From Paenibacillus sp. SY21-1 (GTDB lineage Bacteria > Bacillota > Bacilli > Paenibacillales > Paenibacillaceae): 64,000 nucleotides of DNA. Every line of letters starts with the position of its first letter. Within the stretch, counting starts at the first letter, position 1. The stretch covers positions 62,001-126,000 of the forward strand of contig NZ_STGF01000016.1 in NCBI RefSeq assembly GCF_005222705.1. The letters run 5' to 3'. Below the pieces are notes generated by a model. That model was not told where the DNA came from, did not search any database, and saw nothing but the letters and a program-made list of their open reading frames with translations. The translations under genes were made by a program, and so were the position numbers. Shown here in pieces: positions 1 to 7,837 of the stretch.

Positions 1-1301
1 TGGATGCCGAATCGTGGCATGTCCTTAGCGAAAGCAGAGGACTGCTGAAGCAGGAGCTGATCCGTCTCGGTTATCCCGTTGTCGACAGGGCAGGTTATCA
101 TCCCGGCGAAAAGCTGGAAGTAAAGCTGCGGGAATATACGCTGGCAGGCAAGCCCTTTTCTCTGCGCTATTACCAACGAGAGGCGGCAGCGAGATTCTAT
201 GAGGATGATGCCGCTAGCGGCAGCGGCGTCGTCGTTCTGCCCTGCGGAGCAGGCAAAACGGTAGTAGGCATTGCCGCGTTGGCACGGGTTAGCAGCGCAA
301 CGTTGATATTGACATCAAGCCGGACATCGGTGCAGCAGTGGAAAGCGGAGCTGCTTGATAAAACGACGCTTGAGGAACGCCAGATCGGAGAATACGTGGG
401 GTCAAGCAAGCAAGTTCGTCCCGTAACGATAGCGACCTACAATATGCTGACCCATCGCAAAGCCCAACATGCGGAATATACGCATATTCGGCTTTTTGGC
501 GAGCGGGATTGGGGATTGATTATTTATGACGAGGTGCATTTGCTGCCTGCACCCGTATTTCGGATGACGGCGGAGCTGCAGGCTACAAGAAGGCTTGGAC
601 TGACGGCTGCCCTGGTCAGAGAGGACGGTTGCGCCGAGGATGTGTTCGCCCTTATCGGGCCTAAGCAATACGAGATGCATTGGAAAACGGCGGAAAGCGA
701 ACGTTACATCGCTGAGGTAACTTGCACGGAGATACGCGTTCCCATGCAAGAAAAGACGGCAGAGCGATACTTGGAGGCTGGTGCCAGGATGCGGCTTAGA
801 ATAGCGGCCGAGAATCCCGAAAAAATGAAGGTGGCGAGGAGTCTGCTGGAGCGTCACAAAGGCAAGCCTGCGCTTGTTATCGGCCAATATTTGGACCAGC
901 TCCACGAAATAGCCGACTATATCAACGCTCCGCTGTTGACTGGGGAGGTTTCGCAAGCCAAGCGAAAAGCATTGTACAGCAAATTCAAGGCGGGCGAAAT
1001 TCCGGTGCTCGTCGTATCGAAAGTCGCCAATTTTGCCGTAGATCTGCCGGATGCCGCAGTTGCGATCCAGTTGTCGGGAAGTTATGGCTCGAGGCAGGAG
1101 GAGGCTCAGCGAATCGGCCGGCTTCTGCGCCCCAAGCAGGAGGACAATTCGGCTTGCTTCTATACGCTTGTGAGCGACAACACCAAGGAAACGGAATTTG
1201 CGCTGCGCCGGCAAACGTTCATGCTTGAGCAGGGTTATGCCTATGAGCGAAGGCATGCAACAGTTCTCGATGGCGCGGACGGCGAGGAGGCGCGCCCATG
1301 A
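1..1301 (+). CDS. XPB/Rad25-type DNA helicase, 5'-truncated by the window edge
   Basis: Open frame entered at base 3 with no start codon in the window, so the N-terminus is missing. It encodes a superfamily 2 ATP-dependent DNA translocase of the XPB type. Visible motifs in order: a Q-motif-like stretch FSLRYYQREAAARFYE, Walker A CGAGKT (about base 243), the DEVH box in IIYDEVHLLPA (about base 530), LTAALVREDG containing the RED triplet typical of XPB proteins, and motif VI QEEAQRIGRLLRPK. An in-frame ATG at 279 lies downstream of Walker A and cannot be the true start. The stop overlaps the next gene by 4 bases (ATGA), so the two are translationally coupled. The family is linked to DNA repair; the role in this organism is inferred. 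The family call is firm. Confidence 0.9.
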   Translation, partial: DAESWHVLSESRGLLKQELIRLGYPVVDRAGYHPGEKLEVKLREYTLAGKPFSLRYYQREAAARFYEDDAASGSGVVVLPCGAGKTVVGIAALARVSSATLILTSSRTSVQQWKAELLDKTTLEERQIGEYVGSSKQVRPVTIATYNMLTHRKAQHAEYTHIRLFGERDWGLIIYDEVHLLPAPVFRMTAELQATRRLGLTAALVREDGCAEDVFALIGPKQYEMHWKTAESERYIAEVTCTEIRVPMQEKTAERYLEAGARMRLRIAAENPEKMKVARSLLERHKGKPALVIGQYLDQLHEIADYINAPLLTGEVSQAKRKALYSKFKAGEIPVLVVSKVANFAVDLPDAAVAIQLSGSYGSRQEEAQRIGRLLRPKQEDNSACFYTLVSDNTKETEFALRRQTFMLEQGYAYERRHATVLDGADGEEARP

Positions 1302-3304
1302 AGGTTCAGCAGGCGTATGGGCAATTAAGCGAAGCGCACGTAAACATGTTCGCTAAGACGCGAATCTGGCAGCCGGAGCTTCATGGCGACTGGACCTGGC
1401 GAGAAGCGGCGCTGGATGCCAGGGCGATTGCGGGAGCGGCATCGCGCCTCAGTCCGGGCGCTGCCGCTGTACTGAGGGTCATGGCGCTGCATTTTCCTGC
1501 CGTTCCGGCCGAAGAAGAGCGGCTGCTGAGTCTCGCGCGGACAGAGTCGGGCCTATCGGGGGCCGAGACTCGCCTGGCGCTGCGGGAGCTGGAGCTTTCC
1601 GGCATCCTGTTTGCGCTGCGCAAGCAGTGGGGCGAATATACGTATGTGATGCCAGTGGAGTGCCTGATGCTCTGGCAGCCTGTGCTGTGGCCGCTGGAAG
1701 CCGCTTCACTTGCGGCAGATTCGGACGACAAGCTTCCCCATGGGCAGCCGCGACCCTATCGCAGAGCGCTAAGCAAGCAGCTACTGTCGGCCTTTTCGAC
1801 GTTGGCGAAAGCAGACACCACATTGACCAAAAAAGGCGTGCTGCCCAAAAGGACGATTGAGAGGCTGGAGCTTGCAGTGGAGCTGGACGAAAAATTGCTG
1901 CGCTCTTATTCCATGCAATGGCCCCACCGCGAGCATTATCCGCTTACTGTCGCTTTTGTGCTGGAGGCGGCATGTGCGCTCGGGCTGCTTGGCCAAAACG
2001 GTGCAAGCCTTCGCTGGCGAAATGAAGCGCTGCTGAATTGGCTTGACAAAGCGGATAACGAGCGGGAGCGCGAGCTGCTGGAATGGTGTCTGGCGGTGCT
2101 GATGCCCCAGGCAGGAAAGGAAGGCCGAGGCATGCTCTGGACTGCAGCCTGTATGGATCGCAATTGGCGCTCCGATCGGCGCTGGCGGTCAGGAGCGCCG
2201 GACGGGCAAGCGGAGCATTCGCCGATTTCCAAAAAAGCATTCCGCTGGCTTGATCTGATGCATGACTTTGGCTGGATGGAGGTCATCGACTCCGAAGACG
2301 ATAGCGGGGAGCGATGGTTCCGGTGGAGCCCTGCGCTGGCAGGCCAGGCTGGGGAGCCTGCTGCCGATAGCGCGATTACGGTGCAGCCCCAAGGCGAGCT
2401 GCTGGCGGAGGAGCATTGTTCATTTCGAATCAGATGGGAGCTGGAACTGCTCGCTGAGCGAATTTCCGAAGAACGGCTGGTCATTTACCAGCTCAAGCAG
2501 GAGACGATTGCGAACGCTTTGGAGCATGGACGGAAAGCCGATGAAATCAAGGCTTATTTGCGAGCCGTTTCGGGAGGAAGCGAACTGCCGCATTCCGTAA
2601 CGACCATGCTGGAAGCATGGACTGCGAATGTTTGCAGGTTCTCCTTTACGGAGGCGGTATTGCTTCGCTGCGACGGGGAGGAGATGGCGCGCGTCATCGA
2701 CAGCATTCCCGAGCTGGCGCCGCTGCTGCTAGGCAAGCTGGGACCAGCTGACTATATAGTGAGGCGCTCCGGGCAGGAGGAGATAAGGAGGCGTTTGAAG
2801 CTGGCCGGCTACCCGCCGCGCAAAGGAACGGTTACGGAGGAAGCGGGCCCCTTAAGCTACCCTGTTGTCCACGTTCATTCGGGGATGGCCCGTGTCGAAA
2901 CGGAGGGCACGCATGGGCAATGGTCCGACTGCGCAGCTTTTTTGTACAGCCCGAATGCGTTGTGCGGATATGAATGGTGCTTGTACAGAGAGAGGGAGCA
3001 GCCCCCCGTTTCACAGGCAACGTTGGAGGCACCAAAGCTATGGACAAACCAGCTGCGCGCTTATCACCATTCAACGCGCAAAGAGCTGCTGGAGCAGGCA
3101 CTCGAATGGGAAACGCCAGTAGAGCTTCGGATGGAAAACGGGCTTCACGCGTTTGTGCCCGAGCAGCTGGTGGCGGACGAGAGCGGCAGCTGGGCCGTCG
3201 TAGGACTGCTCCGCGAAGCGGGGAAGCCGCGCCAGGTCCGCTTGACACCGGGCATGTGGGATGAAATGAGGCTGGTTATTCCGCAAGCAAGCGATCAGCC
3301 TTAA
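1298..3304 (+). CDS. helicase-associated protein (Helicase_C_3-like), partner of the XPB helicase
   Basis: A 668-residue protein starting at an ATG that overlaps the helicase stop. It has no Walker motifs. Residues of about 350-520 resemble the helicase-associated C-terminal domain found in bacterial proteins encoded beside XPB helicases: a long helical stretch with LVIYQLKQETIANALEHG and then RRRLKLAGYPPRK. The N-terminal third looks like winged-helix material, for example LSLARTESGLSGAETRLAL, LRELELSGILFALRKQ and VMPVECLMLW. Coupling to the helicase suggests a stoichiometric partner, perhaps a DNA-binding or clutch subunit; that is inference. The domain assignment is from memory and moderately sure. 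I see no nuclease motif, so it is not an obvious Bax1-type partner. Confidence 0.6.
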   Translation: MKVQQAYGQLSEAHVNMFAKTRIWQPELHGDWTWREAALDARAIAGAASRLSPGAAAVLRVMALHFPAVPAEEERLLSLARTESGLSGAETRLALRELELSGILFALRKQWGEYTYVMPVECLMLWQPVLWPLEAASLAADSDDKLPHGQPRPYRRALSKQLLSAFSTLAKADTTLTKKGVLPKRTIERLELAVELDEKLLRSYSMQWPHREHYPLTVAFVLEAACALGLLGQNGASLRWRNEALLNWLDKADNERERELLEWCLAVLMPQAGKEGRGMLWTAACMDRNWRSDRRWRSGAPDGQAEHSPISKKAFRWLDLMHDFGWMEVIDSEDDSGERWFRWSPALAGQAGEPAADSAITVQPQGELLAEEHCSFRIRWELELLAERISEERLVIYQLKQETIANALEHGRKADEIKAYLRAVSGGSELPHSVTTMLEAWTANVCRFSFTEAVLLRCDGEEMARVIDSIPELAPLLLGKLGPADYIVRRSGQEEIRRRLKLAGYPPRKGTVTEEAGPLSYPVVHVHSGMARVETEGTHGQWSDCAAFLYSPNALCGYEWCLYREREQPPVSQATLEAPKLWTNQLRAYHHSTRKELLEQALEWETPVELRMENGLHAFVPEQLVADESGSWAVVGLLREAGKPRQVRLTPGMWDEMRLVIPQASDQP

Positions 3305-3374
3305 TTTTTATCTATTGGCGAAGTGTTGGGATTGTGATAGTGTATGGGTAAGCGAACAGAAATGAGGTGGTTGC

Positions 3375-3863
3375 ATGCCAATTGCTGAAGGATCGTCAGC
3401 TTCGGAAGTCGGGGTGCAGCAGGGCGACGTTTCTACGCTGGATATGGCGTCGCTGCTGCTCTGCGCTTATGAGCTGGGAGACTGGATTAATCAATCGGCG
3501 GAAGTAGCCGATTATGTATATTGGAAGACTGCGGTTAAGGAGGATGAAGCGGTCGGACCCTTGATGAGGCAATTTGCCCAGGCGAAGGAGCTGTTCGCCG
3601 AATGTGAACGATTCGGCAGATTTCATCCCAATTACCATGAGGCCAAGGACAGGATGAAGCATGCGGAGCGGGAGCTTGATGCCGTGGAATGCGTTCGACG
3701 CTTCAAGCAGGCCGAACAGGCGGTAGACGCCATGCTGCACGAGGTTTCGCGCACGATTGCGGAAGCTGTCTCGGAAACGATCAAGGTGCCAAGCAATGAA
3801 CAGAGCGGGGGAGGCTGCGGCAGCGGCGGATCATGCGGCTGCGGCAGCGGTGGCTGCGGCTAG
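3375..3863 (+). CDS. ylbF: YlbF family protein with Gly/Cys-rich tail (RicF-like)
   Basis: A 162-residue helical protein of the YlbF/YmcA family. In B. subtilis, YlbF, YmcA and YaaT form the Y-complex that supports RNase Y-dependent mRNA processing, competence, biofilm and sporulation, and carries [4Fe-4S] clusters. The middle, with EDEAVGPLMRQFAQAKELF and a following FGRFHPNY, is typical of the family. The C-terminus is a Gly/Ser/Cys run with four cysteines (residues 145-162), a plausible cluster ligand set; from memory B. subtilis YlbF ends in a similar tail. An AGGTGG ribosome site precedes the ATG. ylbG follows 66 bases later, as in B. subtilis. Confidence 0.85.
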   Translation: MPIAEGSSASEVGVQQGDVSTLDMASLLLCAYELGDWINQSAEVADYVYWKTAVKEDEAVGPLMRQFAQAKELFAECERFGRFHPNYHEAKDRMKHAERELDAVECVRRFKQAEQAVDAMLHEVSRTIAEAVSETIKVPSNEQSGGGCGSGGSCGCGSGGCG

Positions 3864-3929
3864 CGCGCGTCAGCTTGGGAAGAGGCGTTGCTGCGCGCGC
3901 TTCGCAAATGCCTACAAGGAGGGGAGCTT

Positions 3930-4193
3930 ATGTTACCGGAGCGAACGGGCTATATTGTATGGGTAAACGATTTGAAGGCGGCGAGGTCGCTTGAGCGGTT
4001 CGGCTCCATTCACTATATGTCGCGAAAGCTGCATTATGTGGTCATGTATATGAATGCGGAGCGTTCGGAGGAAGCCGTCAAACAGATGGGCAAGCTTGCC
4101 TACGTCAGAAAGATTGAACGCTCCTATCGTAACGAAATCAAAACCGAGTATACGAAGGATGAAGAGGAAAAGAGTAAATTCTATAATATGTAA
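3930..4193 (+). CDS. ylbG: YlbG family protein (DUF2129)
   Basis: An 87-residue protein of unknown biochemical function. I chose the ATG at 3930 because AAGGAGGGG lies just upstream; an upstream in-frame ATG at 3888 lacks a ribosome site and would add 14 non-conserved residues. The sequence YIVWVNDLKAARSLERFG, then HYMSRKLHYVVMYMN, is characteristic of YlbG. It follows ylbF as in B. subtilis and is closed by a strong terminator ten bases after the stop, so ylbF-ylbG probably forms one unit. Confidence 0.85.
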   Translation: MLPERTGYIVWVNDLKAARSLERFGSIHYMSRKLHYVVMYMNAERSEEAVKQMGKLAYVRKIERSYRNEIKTEYTKDEEEKSKFYNM

Positions 4194-4202
4194 GTTAAGA
4201 CG

Positions 4203-4248
4203 GACGTTTTTTGGCTATGCTAGCCGAGAAACGTCTTTTTTGTTTTTT
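4203..4248 (+). terminator. rho-independent terminator after ylbG
   Basis: A 15-bp stem (two G-U pairs) with a 3-base loop: left arm 4203-4217, right arm 4221-4235, followed by seven T, one G and six T. Confidence 0.92.
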
Positions 4249-4289
4249 AAACTAATATTGCCCAAATATGGTCAACGTTTAATTTGCTG

Positions 4290-4317
4290 TTGAAATATTG
4301 GACAGGCATGATAAAAT
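4290..4317 (+). promoter_or_regulatory. sigma-A type promoter for the 4372 gene
   Basis: TTGAAA at 4290-4295 and TAAAAT at 4312-4317, with a 16-base spacer. It lies after the ylbG terminator and about 55 bases ahead of the next start codon, so that gene appears monocistronic. Confidence 0.6.
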
Positions 4318-4371
4318 GAAAATATATACATGGTAATAAAGACCTGGTTCGTTGGGAGGAGTGGCTGCGGT

Positions 4372-4809
4372 ATGAAAGATAAAACAACGAGAAGATGGAA
4401 TACGTACGAATCGTTTTTTATCGATCTTGGCGACAAGAAGGTGGCTGATATCGTCATTACGAATCATGCGCAAAGCCGTTGGCTGGATCGCATCGAGAGT
4501 CAGCGGACTGGCTTCGAGGACATTGCCGGGTACTTATGGGAATGCTTGAAGCAAGGGAGAATCGAGCCCTACTACCGCAAGGAAGAAGATGTATACCTCA
4601 TCGACAACGATCTGGTGTTCGTCGCCGAATTTGCGGAATCGCCCACCGCTACAGATATAATTGGAAACCCTCTCCATAAAATGATTGTTGTTACTTTTCT
4701 GGGGAGAATGTCTGAGACTATAGAGCTGCGGGACTTAAAGTCCTATTATTCCTGGCTTCGCCACTCCCGGAGAATGACGCTTGTGAAGAGCAGCAGAAAA
4801 CATAGATAA
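4372..4809 (+). CDS. hypothetical protein, monocistronic, 145 residues
   Basis: I do not recognise this protein. The ATG at 4372 is chosen because GGGAGGAG precedes it by 10 bases; an in-frame ATG at 4330 would add 14 residues but lacks a ribosome site. The product is soluble, with no signal or membrane segment, and has a mixed charged composition. Recurrent features are ITNHAQSRWLDRI (residues 31-43) and an ELRDLKSYYSWLRHSRR helix near the C-terminus. It has its own promoter and a hairpin downstream. The base and codon use match its neighbours, so there is no sign of recent transfer. Confidence 0.75.
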   Translation: MKDKTTRRWNTYESFFIDLGDKKVADIVITNHAQSRWLDRIESQRTGFEDIAGYLWECLKQGRIEPYYRKEEDVYLIDNDLVFVAEFAESPTATDIIGNPLHKMIVVTFLGRMSETIELRDLKSYYSWLRHSRRMTLVKSSRKHR

Positions 4810-4845
4810 CCGGCAGTTGCCGATTTCATGAACCACGAATAGAGA

Positions 4846-4870
4846 GGCCGTTCCGCTGCAGCGAACGGCC
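4846..4870 (+). terminator. hairpin after the 4372 gene, weak terminator
   Basis: GGCCGTTC (4846-4853) pairs with GAACGGCC (4863-4870). Only a short TATTTG follows, so termination would be inefficient on this strand. Confidence 0.45.
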
Positions 4871-4940
4871 TATTTGATATTTGGCCCTTATTCCCGTTTG
4901 TTTGATGGCCCATTCAGTGTATAAGGTTTGTCAATTGTAG

Positions 4941-4946
4941 TATAAT
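4941..4946 (+). promoter_or_regulatory. -10 element ahead of the LysR-PHP-CarH unit
   Basis: A perfect TATAAT 28 bases before the LysR start codon. No good -35 sits 16-18 bases upstream, so the promoter may need an activator, possibly the LysR protein itself (inference). Confidence 0.45.
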
Positions 4947-4973
4947 GGACGAACAAGAAAGGATGGGACAACG

Positions 4974-5885
4974 ATGGCTTTGAATTTTCACCAACTGCAT
5001 ATTTTTTACACGGTAGCGGAAAAAGGAAGCTTCTCGGCTGCCGCCCAGGCGCTGCACATGACGCAGCCCGCCGTTACGATGCAGGTGCAATCGCTGGAGG
5101 ATTACTTTGGAACGAAGCTGCTTCAGCGTTCGACGAAGCGAATCGAGCTGACGGAGGCGGGAAGAGCGCTCATGCCTTATGCGCAGCGCAGCATTGATCT
5201 GATTCGTGATACCGACCAGGCGATGTCCGCGTTTACGAAGCAGCTGAAGGGCAGGCTGCAGCTGGGGTCCAGCCTAACGATCGGGGAATATATTTTGCCC
5301 CGCCTGCTTGGACCGTTCGGCCAGGAATATCCGCATATTACGATAAGCATGAAAGTCATGAATACTTCGCAAATTATGGAAGATATATTAAATCATCAAT
5401 TAAATTTTGGACTGATCGAGGCGCCTGTCAATCATCCGGATATGCACATGGAAGCCGTGATGAGCGATGAATTGCAGCTTGTTGTCGCAGCTTCTCATCC
5501 GCTTGCCGAGCGTACGATGGTTTCCGTGGAAGAGCTGCTGGAGTACCCTTTTGTGCTTCGTGAGCAAGGCTCAGGCACCCGATTGGTCATGGAAGAGCAG
5601 CTGCGCAAAAAAAATATTGATCCTTCGGCGCTTAAAATTGTCATGGAGCTTGGAAGCACAGGCGCGGTCAAGTCGGCGGTTGAGGCTGGCCTCGGCATTT
5701 CATTCATTTCCTCCTCCTCCGTTAAGCATGAGCTTGCGCTGGGACTTATTCGTATGATTAAAATCGAAGATATGAGCTTTCATCGTCAATTTTATTCCAT
5801 TTATTTGAAATCGGCTTTGCTGCCGATATCGGCCGTCACGTTTTTGACCTTTTTGAGAGAGAGGGATCTGCAGCAATGGCTCTAA
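4974..5885 (+). CDS. LysR family transcriptional regulator (CysL-like)
   Basis: A 303-residue LysR regulator. The N-terminal winged helix-turn-helix is clear (residues 1-60: FHQLHIFYTVAEKGSFSAAA, then MTQPAVTMQVQSLE). A type-2 periplasmic-binding-like effector domain follows (about residues 90-300). GSGTRLVMEE near residue 202 and SAVEAGLGISF near residue 230 resemble the CysL/CbbR subgroup. Its last 10 bases overlap the PHP gene, so it is first in a three-gene unit. The effector and targets cannot be read from the sequence. The ATG at 4974 has AAAGGATGGGA upstream. Confidence 0.88.
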   Translation: MALNFHQLHIFYTVAEKGSFSAAAQALHMTQPAVTMQVQSLEDYFGTKLLQRSTKRIELTEAGRALMPYAQRSIDLIRDTDQAMSAFTKQLKGRLQLGSSLTIGEYILPRLLGPFGQEYPHITISMKVMNTSQIMEDILNHQLNFGLIEAPVNHPDMHMEAVMSDELQLVVAASHPLAERTMVSVEELLEYPFVLREQGSGTRLVMEEQLRKKNIDPSALKIVMELGSTGAVKSAVEAGLGISFISSSSVKHELALGLIRMIKIEDMSFHRQFYSIYLKSALLPISAVTFLTFLRERDLQQWL

Positions 5886-6742
5886 CAGGCGGATTGGCCG
5901 ATTTGCATACGCATACGACAGCTTCCGATGGCTTGCATTCCCCCTCCGACAACGTGCGAATGGCCCGGGACGCGGGACTCGCCGCCATTGCGATTACCGA
6001 TCACGATACGATCGCAGGCGTGGAGGAGGCGGTTGCAGAAGGCAATCGGCTTGGTCTTATCGTTGTTCCGGGAGTTGAGATCAGCACGGCGGCGGACGGG
6101 GCAGACATTCATATTTTAGGCTACTATACGGATAACTCCAATTCTTTGTGGCTAAAGCGGCTTGCCGGTCAACGCGACACGCGAGAGGCGCGGAATCGGC
6201 TGATATTGGATAGGCTGAAAACGCTCGGCATGCCCATTGCGGAGGAGGAGCTCGCCGAATATGCACATACAGATCGCTTGAGGTCGGAAGCGGTCAGCAT
6301 CGGCCGTCCGCATATCGCTGCGGCGCTTGTTCGCAAAGGCTACGTTGCCAGCATGCAGGAAGCGTTTGACCGTTATTTGTCCACCGGAGCCGCGGCCTAC
6401 GTCAATCCGCCCCGCCCGCATCCGCTGGAAGCGATCCGTTGGATCGCAGAAGCGGGGGGGACGAGCATCATCGCGCATCCTGGCTTATATGGCAAAGATA
6501 CCCTTGTTGAGGAGCTCATCCTGCAAGGGGCTGACGGCATTGAAGTATTTCACTCCGACCATACTTCCGCAGACGAAGCGCGCTACGCCGGACTTGCGGC
6601 GAAGCATGGCGTCATTGCAACAGGTGGCTCCGATTTTCATGGCGCGCGCGCAGGCGAAACATTTCATGGGGCGATCGGCAGCCGCACGGTCGGAGTGGAA
6701 ACGCTGGAGCTGCTGGCCCGCTCTGGAGCTGGTTCCGCATGA
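5876..6742 (+). CDS. PHP domain phosphoesterase (YciV/RNase AM-like)
   Basis: A 288-residue metal-dependent phosphoesterase of the polymerase-and-histidinol-phosphatase superfamily. Metal ligands are visible: DLHTHTTASDG at the N-terminus, AITDHDT, GVEIS, then SIIAHPGLYG, and the terminal GGSDFHG. The length and motif order match the YciV group, whose studied members act as 5'-3' exonucleases on short RNA or as 3',5'-nucleoside bisphosphatases. It overlaps lysR by 10 bases and the next gene by 4 (ATGA), so translation of all three is coupled. The substrate here is inferred from the family only. Confidence 0.88.
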   Translation: MALTGGLADLHTHTTASDGLHSPSDNVRMARDAGLAAIAITDHDTIAGVEEAVAEGNRLGLIVVPGVEISTAADGADIHILGYYTDNSNSLWLKRLAGQRDTREARNRLILDRLKTLGMPIAEEELAEYAHTDRLRSEAVSIGRPHIAAALVRKGYVASMQEAFDRYLSTGAAAYVNPPRPHPLEAIRWIAEAGGTSIIAHPGLYGKDTLVEELILQGADGIEVFHSDHTSADEARYAGLAAKHGVIATGGSDFHGARAGETFHGAIGSRTVGVETLELLARSGAGSA

Positions 6743-7713
6743 CTCCCCGTTTATATACGATTAAAGAGACGGCATTGCGAGTGGGCATTTCTACGCAGCT
6801 TATCCGTAAATGGGAGGAGCGCTATGAAGCGGTAGCGCCCACCAGGATGCATAACGGCTATCGGGGCTATACGAGCAAGGATGTTGAAACGCTGCAATGG
6901 CTCAAACAACAGACCGATTCAGGCGTTCCCATCGGAATGGCCGTTATGGAATGGAAATCGGCGCAGCGCAATCATCCTCTTGCGAGCGTGCTAAACGCTG
7001 CGAAGCCGATGCTTGCGCTCGATAGCGGAGCGAGGCAGCAGCAGCCGGCAACCGAGCAAGCGTTCATGCAGGAACAGGTACGCCAACTGCTTGCTTGCTT
7101 TGTTGAGCTGAATCAAGCGGGAGCCCAGCAGCTGTTCGAGGAAATGCTTGCCGCCTATCCGCTGGAGCCGCTGCTGCTGGAGCTGCTCCAGCCAACGCTG
7201 ATCGAGCTTGGAGAAATGTGGGCAAGAGGCGAGATCTCCGAATATCAGGAGCATTTCGGAAGCCACTTCATCCGCGACAAAATGCTTGCGCTGCGGGGGC
7301 TGTTCCGGCCTGCTGCGGATAGTCCGCTGCTCGTGACCGCCTGCGGTCCCGGCGAGCGGCATGAGCTGGGCATTCTGATGTTCGGCTTTTTTGCCCAGCA
7401 AGCGGGATTTCGGGTCGTGTATTTGGGTCCATCTCCGTCCGAGAAGGGGATATTCGATTGCTTGAACGATCATGCGCCAGCCGCGTTTACGTTCAGCTTC
7501 TCACTCAAGGCCCATTTGGATGCGGCGTTGCCTTTTTTACGGAAGCTGGACCGGAAAATTATGGAATCAGGCAGCGATACAAGAGTGTTCATCGGCGGAA
7601 GAGCGATCCCGTCCACGAAGCTGCTCGAAGGGACGGAACGCGTGCAATTGTTCGCCGGAGACGGCAAGAAAACGCTTGAACTTATAAAAGCACAGCTTCC
7701 TGGCCTATCCTGA
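6739..7713 (+). CDS. MerR-type regulator with B12-binding domain, CarH-like
   Basis: A 324-residue protein with a MerR winged helix (residues 5-72, YTIKETALRVGISTQLIRKW), a linker, a four-helix cobalamin cap (about 100-180) and a Rossmann B12 domain (about 190-320). Trp161 followed by nine residues and Glu171-His172 matches the W-x9-EH cap signature of the adenosylcobalamin photoreceptor CarH. GERHELG (His208) matches its E/D-x-H-x-x-G lower cobalt ligand. VVYLGPSPS also aligns with CarH. The residue after Trp161 is Ala; in Thermus CarH this is His132, the light-state upper ligand. By analogy it is a dark repressor released by light or a B12 sensor; the target is unknown. The start overlaps the PHP stop. 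No carotenoid or photolyase gene is nearby. Confidence 0.85.
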   Translation: MTPRLYTIKETALRVGISTQLIRKWEERYEAVAPTRMHNGYRGYTSKDVETLQWLKQQTDSGVPIGMAVMEWKSAQRNHPLASVLNAAKPMLALDSGARQQQPATEQAFMQEQVRQLLACFVELNQAGAQQLFEEMLAAYPLEPLLLELLQPTLIELGEMWARGEISEYQEHFGSHFIRDKMLALRGLFRPAADSPLLVTACGPGERHELGILMFGFFAQQAGFRVVYLGPSPSEKGIFDCLNDHAPAAFTFSFSLKAHLDAALPFLRKLDRKIMESGSDTRVFIGGRAIPSTKLLEGTERVQLFAGDGKKTLELIKAQLPGLS

Positions 7714-7732
7714 CAGGAAGCTGTGCTTTTTT
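7686..7732 (+). terminator. terminator overlapping the CarH-like stop codon
   Basis: A 17-bp perfect stem, AAAAGCACAGCTTCCTG (7686-7702) with its complement (7714-7730), ending in six T. The stop codon lies in the loop. The minus-strand rqcH gene converges from the other side. Confidence 0.9.
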
Positions 7733-7837
7733 GCATGTGTTTTTCAATCCGCGTCGTGCGTGTCGCGCCCCTTTGTTGCGTACGGGAAGCGCGACGGATT
7801 GCCTGAAGCGATAAGCCGCCGGATGCTGTCAGCCCAC

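Noticed and set aside
402..1256. 284-codon minus-strand frame opposite the XPB helicase
   Set aside because: It is a shadow frame; the plus-strand helicase carries all motifs.
3807..3860. Gly/Cys repeat tail of YlbF as a novel feature
   Set aside because: From memory a similar tail occurs in B. subtilis YlbF, and the protein is known to be part of an iron-sulfur complex.
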